From positions 1-47,954 of the forward strand of contig USBZ01000009.1 in assembly GCA_900553065.1 (NCBI GenBank): a stretch of 47,954 bases of DNA, read 5' to 3'. This DNA comes from an uncultured Desulfovibrio sp. (GTDB taxonomy: Bacteria; Desulfobacterota; Desulfovibrionia; Desulfovibrionales; Desulfovibrionaceae). How positions within the stretch are numbered: position 1 is the stretch's first letter; each line of letters begins with the position of its first letter. The position numbers were made by a program, and so were the translations under genes. Below, piece by piece: positions 40,957 through 47,954 of the stretch. Below the pieces are notes generated by a model. That model did not search any database. It was not told the DNA's origin and worked only from the letters and a program-made list of their open reading frames with translations.

Positions 40957-42382
40957 TTACTCAGCCTTCGGCAGATACGGATAGTCATGCGCCTTCGTAT
41001 CTTCCGGAAGATCGGCAAGCAGCGCCGTGTCTATGCCGAGATCCCGAATCAGCTCACCGGCCAGTGCCTTCATGCGGTACACCGCAATGATCGTATTGCC
41101 GTGGGTCGTTGCGACCTGCGATGAGGAGTTGAACAGCTCGTTTTCCGCGTCCAGCACATCAAGCAGGCTCCGCTGTCCCATGATGAACTGATCTTCATAC
41201 GCCTGACAGGTCAGCTCATTATAGCCGATGGCCTCCTGATAAAACGCCAGCTGCTTCTTTGCGGATACGAAACGGGTCCAGTTCTGCTCCACGTTGAGTT
41301 TCAGCTCATCCATGTAGTTGTACAACACCCGTCGGCTCTGACGGATGCGAGCCGCTGTTGAACAGATTCCAGCGTATCACTGCGGCCACGCCCACTTCGG
41401 CGGTCCACAGCTCACTTTTTCCGTCGCGGTCGGAAAACGAAGGCCCCGCCTCCAGACTGAGGGACGGATTATAGGCGGCCTTCACCTGTTCTCTGGCCGC
41501 CGTGGCGGCATTCACGTCTTCCAGATAGGCCGCCACCTTGGGATTCCCTTTCCGGGCCGCCTCCAGCACTTCCTCGGCGCTGGAGAACACGGAGGCAGGC
41601 ATGGCCACGGGAGCCAGATTGCGGGCCGGATGCTTCGTGAGGCGGACATAGGTATCCTCCGCCACCCGGAGATTGGCCTCCGCTTCCGCCAGCGTGGACT
41701 GCGCACGGGCCAGACGACTCTGTGCCTGAGATACGTCGGCCACGGTATCCACGCCCTGCGACGCTCTTGCGCTGGCCTTGCCCAGCATGACTTCATGCCG
41801 TTGTACATTGTCCTCGGCAAGACGGAGAATTTCCTGCCGCCTCAGCACGTCCACATGGGCGATGATGGCATCGAGCGCGAGCGAATTGGCATTGTCCAGC
41901 ACGCGATGATCGAGGGAGCGGTAAATGGACTCCGCCTCCCGTACCCGGCTGCGGGTTTCCCAGCCGTCCCAGATGGGCTGGGAAAGCACAAGCGATCCCG
42001 AAGAATAGGGAGAAGCCTCGTTGTAACCGTAGGAACGGGTGGTGCTGTCGGTAAGTTTGCCGTATCCGCCCCGTACGGTCATATCAATGCTCGGCCCGTA
42101 GCCTGCCTTCGCCCGATCCACTTCGTAGCCGGCCGCCATGCGGTTTTCCTGTATGGCCTTGAGCGCGTTGCTGTTCTTCAGCAGAAATTCCACGGACTGC
42201 TTCATGGTGACGGGGGGCTCCTTTTCCTGTGCCGCTGTCGGAAAAGGCTCCGCGACAAGAGACAGACAGCAGGAGGCAAGCAGCAGAACCACGGGAGAGA
42301 TGATCCCATGAGACCGGCCGTTCTTCCGACACAGGCCATCTCTGCACGAATCGCCCCGCCTGCATGAGTAAAAAGCGCACAT
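40957..42382 (-). pseudogene. TolC-family outer-membrane efflux/secretion channel, frameshifted
   Basis: Two abutting frames make one TolC/LapE-like protein (~470 aa). Part 1 (from ATG 42382, GGAG 5 bases upstream) has a signal sequence (VVLLLASCCLSLVA), MKQSVEFLLKNSNALKA, GGYGKLTDSTTRSYGYN, LSQPIWDGWETRSRVREAE, and reaches AVIRWNLFNSG near 41345. There the frame breaks and hits a stop at 41306. The next frame resumes family sequence at once (ARIRQSRRVLYNYMDEL) and ends with DQFIMGQRSLLDVLDAENEL, the second-repeat signature, to 40957. The usual few residues between FNSG and ARIRQS are missing, which suggests a deletion of 3n+2 bases (or one extra base). Its partner by location is the giant RTX protein, a type I secretion cargo. 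Confidence 0.8.
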
Positions 42383-42834
42383 ACCATCTCCATCCTGTAA
42401 AAAGTTATGCATAAAAACCGTGATGCCATGATGTCGTTCCATGATACAGATTCACTGCGACGTCACTTCATCCCGCCTTTCTCTTCCTGTTTCTCACGAT
42501 ATGAAATCAGAGACAGCATATTTTCAATTATAATATTATTGATGATGAGTTATTGACCTTACCTGCATGAAATATTTCCTTTTTCTCCAAAACTTACCTT
42601 CAGACTCATGCTTTTCTTCCTTCCAGACCGTCCGGCAGCTCTCCTTTCACAGAGGAGACGATTCTGCAAGAGAAAGGCGAAGCGCTCCTTCATGACGGAA
42701 CAGGCAGGTCGACCGCCGGCATTTCCTGAAGAAAAGGCTCCGGTATGCTGTTCACCCGAAGCCTTTTCCCGCGATCTCTTCCGACAGGATGTCTCTTTTC
42801 CCGCATCTCACGGCACTGAACGCACGTTTTCAGA
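42383..42834. other. Intergenic region tolC-like / RTX adhesin, with tolC promoter
   Basis: On the minus strand TTGAAA (42522-42527), 17-base spacer, TCATAT (42499-42504) is a plausible promoter for the TolC-family gene with a leader of about 110 bases. Around 42500-42560 the DNA is much more A/T-rich than the genome. No gene or clear terminator for the RTX gene is visible in 42560-42834. Confidence 0.5.
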
Positions 42835-45800
42835 TCAGCCGTTCGCGTTCTGGAGCAGGAAGACCTGCTGCTCGACGACCTCCTCCACGCCGTCGAAAGC
42901 GACGGAGGTTACGCCGTCATCCTGCATCCGGGCGGACATCGTCGTCCGTATGGTCAGGCCGCTGTCCTCATCGGTATACAGGCCGTTTCCGCCGCTCCAG
43001 CCGGAACCGAGAAAAAGCGTATCCTCCCCTTCGGCGTTCCGTCCGATGGTGATGCCGTATCCGGCAAGATCGTCCAGGCCCGTCAGGCCGAGATCCGTGA
43101 CATGTTCGCCGGTAATGACGACTTCAAAGCCGCGGACCAGCGGTCCTTCTCCCGGAAGAGACGGCGTTCCCGTGCCGAGAAGGCTCGAAGGATCCCGCCC
43201 CGCAAGCGCCGCCGTATCCGCCAGAAGCACATCCGTTCCTGCGCCGCCGTCCACAAAAAGATCGTTGCCGTCATACACGATCATATCGTTGCCGTCCCCG
43301 CCCAGAAGGCAGTCCGCTCCCTCGCCGCCGTCCAGAACATCGTTGCCCGAGCCGCCGAAGAGCACATCATTGCCGGCACCGCCGAAGAGCATGTCATCCC
43401 CTCCCAGGCCGAGGAGCACATCGTCTCCGGCGCCGCCGAACAGCATATCATTCCCGTCCGCAAGGCTGCTGCCATCGAAATTCACCTGCTCAAGGCCTGC
43501 CAGCAGAGCGTCCAGCTCCGTCAGCGCCTCCGCATCCATGCTCTTCACCGCAGAAACCAGAGACGCCGTGCCCGAGCCGCTCTCCAGATGAAGAATCGAT
43601 GCCAGTTCATCCAGCGTGTCGCTTCCCGACGGAGTGTTGCTGCCGTCACCGATAAGAAGGTCGCTTCCTCCCTGCCCGAACATGATGTCGTTCCCCGATC
43701 CTCCGATCAGGGCATCCTCTCTGTCCGGCGCATTTGCGGAAACGTTCTGCACAAGGTCGGACTCCACTTCCTCCGCGTGCTCCCGGACATAGTGCAGCAC
43801 ATCCTCCGTACCGGGCCTGAATCCGAGGCCTGCCTGCACATATTCCGCCAGCGTTGCGCGTTCGCCATTCAGCATCATGAGCGCGGCATCACCGAACACC
43901 ACGTCGTCTCCGGCTCCGGCAAAAACGGTATCCGCCGCAGGCTGATTGTGCGTTTCCGACTGCAGGGCGTTTTCCAGCTCGTCCGCTCCGGAAATAAGCT
44001 GGGCCGAACCTCCGGAGTCGTACCTGTCCATCTCGTCCTGATCCAGCACGTCTCCCTTGTTGATGCCTATGACCTGCACTTCCGACAGATCCTTGAGACG
44101 CTCGGACGATTCCTGATTGACCGCATAGTCCAGGGACGTGCGCCCGTCTCCGCCCATGACGGATTGCCAGTTGCTGTTGTTCCGACCCGCGTAGAAGCCG
44201 AGCACACCGTCACGCAGCGTCAGCGTATAACTGTTGTTGTAGTTGTCATAGACCACCGTTCCTTCAGTGGCCCCGACGGGAATCTCCACATAATACTGTC
44301 TGCCCGAAGCTTTCCAGGAGAGGCTGTCCTTATAGTAGTAGGTAGGCTTGCCGTCGGTGATGAAATACGTTCTGTTGACGGCGTTCTCCGCACTGTTGGA
44401 TTCAAACCAGCCGGACATGGCGTTGAACACCGCCTCGTAGTTCGTACCGCCCTCCGACACAAAGGAAGAATCCAGCACAAAGCTTTCAAACTCGCTCACG
44501 CTCGTTTCAGCCGTGATGGTCATTTCCTTGAACGTGTTGACGTCGTTGTCGAAATCCACATACAGCACGTTCACCTTCACATCCGTAACCCGCACCTGTT
44601 CCAGCATGTCCTTCAGCATGCCGAGCAGAGCTTCCTGCGCCGTGGCTATGCTGTTCTGGCCCATGCTGCCCGACGTATCGAGGGCTATGGCTATGTTGTA
44701 GTCGCTGCCCGTGACGAAGGTCGTGGACGCCCCCTGTATGAGATCGTCCCCGCTGGAGCCGGATCCGGTATTAGCCGAAACGTCGATCGTCACCTCCGCC
44801 TCGTCCCGCGCGCCGTGCCTGTCCTCCACCGCATAGCCAAGCTCCACGGATTCACTGTTCTTTCCCGTATTCGTCACATGAATGACACCCGCATCCCAGT
44901 CGATGGAAATACTGGTTGTTCCGGAATAGGCAATGTTTACGGCAGGTTCACCGAACTCGAACACCTCTCCCCCTATGGTGATCGAGGTGATGTGCATGCC
45001 GTCGGCGGCAGGGGATGCGTCGTCTGCATCCGTATCATTCTTCATAAGATCATCAAAGGTAATGGTCAGCGAGGCCTCGGGCGTTTCGGTGCCGGAAACG
45101 GTTTCCGAAATGATGACATTGTCCGGCGTGAAGGTTTCCGCCGTCTGATCCAGCGTTACGGAAACATCACCGGAACATGCCAGATCGCCGGAAACGGCAA
45201 GTCCTCCGTTCACGGAAAAATCGTGCGAAACCGCGGCGTCTCCGTCCACATACAGGTAGCTGTTCACGGCAAAGCCGTCGGAATCCACAGTAAGATCGCC
45301 GCTCACAATGGTAACGCAGTCGAGCTGCCCGCCGTTCAGCAGCGACGTGTTCAGATTTCCCCGGACATACAGCAGCAGATTGTGATCGGCGGCAAAGGCC
45401 GCAGCTGAGGAAAACTGTGCGGCCGTTGTGGCATCCGTAACCTCAAACACATAAATATGCGCCGCATCGGCAAGCTGATCCAGCGTCAGATGGTTGCCGC
45501 CGAGATCCACAAACACGTCGCCGAACAGGTTCCCGAGTCCGTCCCGAATCGTATCCGCCGTTCCGGGGTCGCCGTTTTTCCAGAAGATGTCGCCATTCTC
45601 CAGATCGGATCTCCCGCCCACGGCAATCATGCATCCCGGAAGCGTGGCGCTGGCCGACGCAGAAACCGTACTGTCTCCCTCCACTTCCTTGTAGAGCACA
45701 TATCTGTCATCTTCTGCCCCGGGGCACGATTTTCCACGGAAAGCACCATATCGCGGGATACCGTGTCGCCGTCGCCGTCCGTAGCCGTTATCGTCAGGGT

Positions 45801-47789
45801 TCCGTCGAAGCCGCTGCCCACCGCTGAGGAGTCGTACTCCAGGCGATAGGAGTACCGGACGTTGCCGTCTGCATCCATGCCGGACGGAGAAACCAGCAGC
45901 GTCATGCCGCCCTCACTCCAGACATGGGAGCCGTCCCCGGTCGGCTGCAGGGCATGGCCGTCATAGCTCAGAGAAAAGTCTCCCTGTCCATCGGCGCCGA
46001 AGTTCACGGAGAATTCCCCCTCCAGGACTCCGACCGCCTCATCGGAGGCATGGACGGGATCGGGAGACGCAACCTGTACAAGAGGAGCGTCGTCGTGCAC
46101 GTCCACGCTGATGAAGCCGGAAGCCGTATCTCCCGTGGCATCCGTCACGTCCACGGGAATGGAACCTGCAAGCGTATCGTCCGAACCCGAAGCGTCGGGA
46201 TTCGTATGAACGCTCCCAGAAACAAGCGCATAATCGTACGACACGAGCCAGCTGCCGTCCGCCGCCTGCGAAGCTCCGGTCACGTTCACCATCACGCCGT
46301 TCACCGTCACGGAGGAGCCGGATACCGTAGCTCCGCTCCCCGAGATGGCAACAGTCCAGCCGCCCTCGCCGCCGACGCGGATCACGCCGTCCTCGCCGTT
46401 CAGCTGCACGCTGAACGCCCCGCTTCCGCCCGCACCGTGTTCCGTGTGCTGGCCGGAGCCTGCGCTCTGACTGCCGCTGCCCGCAAGCGCGCCTTCATCC
46501 ACCGTAATCTGTGCCGCGCTTCCTCCGGGTTCCGTCGGAAGAACGGGCGTCCGGTCATCGCCGGATACGGCAATGGTCAGCGTGCTGTCGCGGTAGTCGC
46601 CGTCTCCGTCATAAACCCGGTATTCCAGCACCAGAGGGTCGAGTCCCTCCTGAGGAACGTCAAAACCGGAATCAAGCGTGAACACATACCGCCCGTCGGA
46701 ACCGAGCGACAGACCGCCCACACGCTCGCCGTTCAGAAAAACGCTGTCGCCGTTCAGAACATAACGGCTGCCGGAAGATACGCCGCTCCACTCCACGCGC
46801 CCGAAACCGTCGGCACCGGACACATCGTTTTCCAGAACGTTCCCCTCTGCCGTTTCCACGGCGCCTTCCTTCACGGAGGCGCTGTCCGCAATCGCCTCAG
46901 GAACATCGTCTCCGATGACTACCGCAATGACGGCTTCGGCAATGTCGCCGTCCATATCCTCAATCGTTACGACAAGATCATGCTCGACCTCTGCGTCACT
47001 GTCGCCCACATGCTCCTGCGTCGCCCCGGTCAGCGTGTAGACATATTCCAGACGTCCCGTGGCGGCATCAAAGGAAGTCACGTCCAGTCGGCCTTCATCC
47101 GTGAATACGCTCTCGCCGGTAAGCGTGCCGTTCGCCAGCACGGCAACGCCGCCGATAACGATGGACGCAACGCCGTCCGGCGCTGAAACAACAAGAAAAC
47201 CGCCCGCCGCAACACGACCGGCATCCGGGTTTGATCCGTTCTCAAGAGCCGATTCATACACCATCAGTCGAGAATAGATATCCGTCGACGCATTCCCGGG
47301 CGTATCGCCGGAAACAACGAGTACGGAAGCATTCCCGGTATCCTGCCTCGTTCCGGCAGCAGCGCCGTCCGTTTCGGGCAGAACCACTCCGTCAAGCCAG
47401 GTGCTGTCCAGCCCTCCGAGACGATCCAGCCCCTCCATGAGTGCAGCATCAATAAAGTCGTGGAATCGGTTTCCGTTTCCCCGCCCGAACGAGCTGCCTC
47501 TTCCGGCGGCAGGCATGAGATCCGGTTCATTCATGGCCATGAAAAAGTCCTGACCGGAAATTTCCGCACCGTCCACTTCAAAAGACGGCAAGGACTCCTT
47601 GCTGTACACGGCATAAAAACTCTCCAGCCTGAGAGAAGAGCCGTCTTCAAACGTCATCAGCATGTCGTCGCCGTCTCTGGACAACATGACGGCGTCGGCA
47701 GGAAAATCAAATACCAATCGTTCCTGTCCTTCACAGGCAATAGTCCGGGAACTTCCTGCGGCCGGTTTTACAAGTCGTACATCAGCCAT
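42835..47789 (-). pseudogene. Giant type I-secreted RTX adhesin with VWA domain, single frameshift
   Basis: About 1650 codons in two frames. Part 1 (ATG 47789, AGGAG upstream, to ~45721) starts with a cytoplasm-to-surface retention-like segment (LVFDFPADAVMLSRDGDDML) and then bears repeated VCBS/T1SS-143-type beta domains (DGDGDYRDSTLTIAVSGDD, ATDGDGDTVSRDMVLSVE). Part 2 (to 42835) continues AEDDRYVLYKEVEG, includes a von Willebrand A domain with MIDAS DTSGSMG near 44670, calcium-binding GD-rich RTX nonapeptides (GGAGNDVLFGGSGNDVLDGG) at about 43290-43460, and a C-terminal type I secretion signal region. The break lies in the CCCCGGGG run at 45717-45724; one added G rejoins the frames (RAPGAEDDRYV). 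No signal peptide, as expected for T1SS. ABC and HlyD partners are not in the window. Confidence 0.82.
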
Positions 47790-47954
47790 GACTGACTCCT
47801 GAGCTGGGGTGATACCGGTTACGTCAAAAACAAAACAGCCTGAACGAACCATGAATCAACATCATACCATCAAAATTCAAGATAACGATTATTTTCGTAA
47901 AACATTTATTGATACTTTATTTTATTACAATATACAAAATACAAATATACAATA
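47790..47954. other. A/T-rich upstream region of the RTX adhesin
   Basis: After the AGGAG leader, the last ~85 bases are very A/T-rich with runs such as tttattttattacaatatac. This fits a regulated or silenced adhesin promoter, but no hexamer pair is clear. Confidence 0.4.

Noticed and set aside
43102..45408. 768-codon plus-strand frame opposite the RTX gene
   Set aside because: It is a shadow of the repetitive GD-rich coding sequence; the minus strand carries the VWA and RTX motifs.
1..47954. CRISPR arrays, tRNA/rRNA genes, insertion sequences, integrase or att sites
   Set aside because: None was seen on reading both strands. Repeats are limited to hairpins, two intergenic elements and RTX codon repeats.

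Overview
This window looks like about 48 kb of a GC-rich chromosome from a Desulfovibrionaceae-type bacterium. The evidence is a Gram-negative envelope set (hldE, an MsbA-type exporter, glmU, fabI, lipoproteins), a TRAP transporter, sulfonate/taurine-type ABC uptake genes, the selenium-metabolism marker yedF, and a type III secretion effector-chaperone pair of the kind carried by some host-associated members of the family. Genus cannot be fixed from the sequence. I saw no rRNA, tRNA, CRISPR array, transposase or integrase.

Layout. 0.5-2.9 kb (+): ABC importer (permease, ATPase, binding protein). 3.4-4.0 kb (-): yedF. 4.4-5.9 kb (+): hldE. 6.0-8.0 kb (-): CesT-like chaperone and a papain-like cysteine-protease effector. 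8.0-9.2 kb: long regulatory region with a promoter, palindromes and a minus-strand terminator. 9.2-13.3 kb (+): AEC transporter and a DctPQM TRAP system. 13.9-15.4 kb (+): an unrecognised periplasmic protein whose frame crosses one in-frame UGA. 15.6-20.7 kb (-): MsbA-like exporter, glmS and an OmpH/Skp-like lipoprotein. 20.9 kb (+): small chorismate-mutase-like protein. 21.3-23.7 kb (-): flavin/ferredoxin protein, zinc-type macrodomain and SirTM-class sirtuin. 24.0-26.1 kb: a damaged chromate-transporter pair divergent from a LysR regulator. 26.2-28.4 kb (-): DHH phosphoesterase and polyprenyl synthetase. 28.5-33.6 kb (+): DUF2065, glmU, hisD, purC, fabI and a tiny membrane protein with another in-frame UGA. 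33.7-37.2 kb (+): LpoA-like lipoprotein, gatC, gatA. 37.7-40.9 kb (+): class V aminotransferase, malic enzyme, GNAT. 41.0-47.8 kb (-): a frameshifted TolC-family gene and a frameshifted giant RTX/VWA adhesin.

Best candidates for new biology are: (1) a periplasmic selenoprotein with a U-x-x-C motif (UASC) at 13904-15367; (2) a 65-residue SelK-like-architecture membrane selenoprotein candidate at 33374-33571, with a hairpin suitably placed after the UGA; (3) the type III effector with a visible Cys-His-Asn/Asp triad and its chaperone; (4) a SirTM-macrodomain pair that lacks the usual lipoyl-carrier partners and sits beside a flavin/4Fe-4S protein. Several genes (two chrA halves, tolC, the RTX adhesin) carry inactivating lesions. 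This points either to a genome shedding functions or to consensus errors; raw reads would decide.

All family assignments rest on motifs read by eye. No database search or folding program was run.
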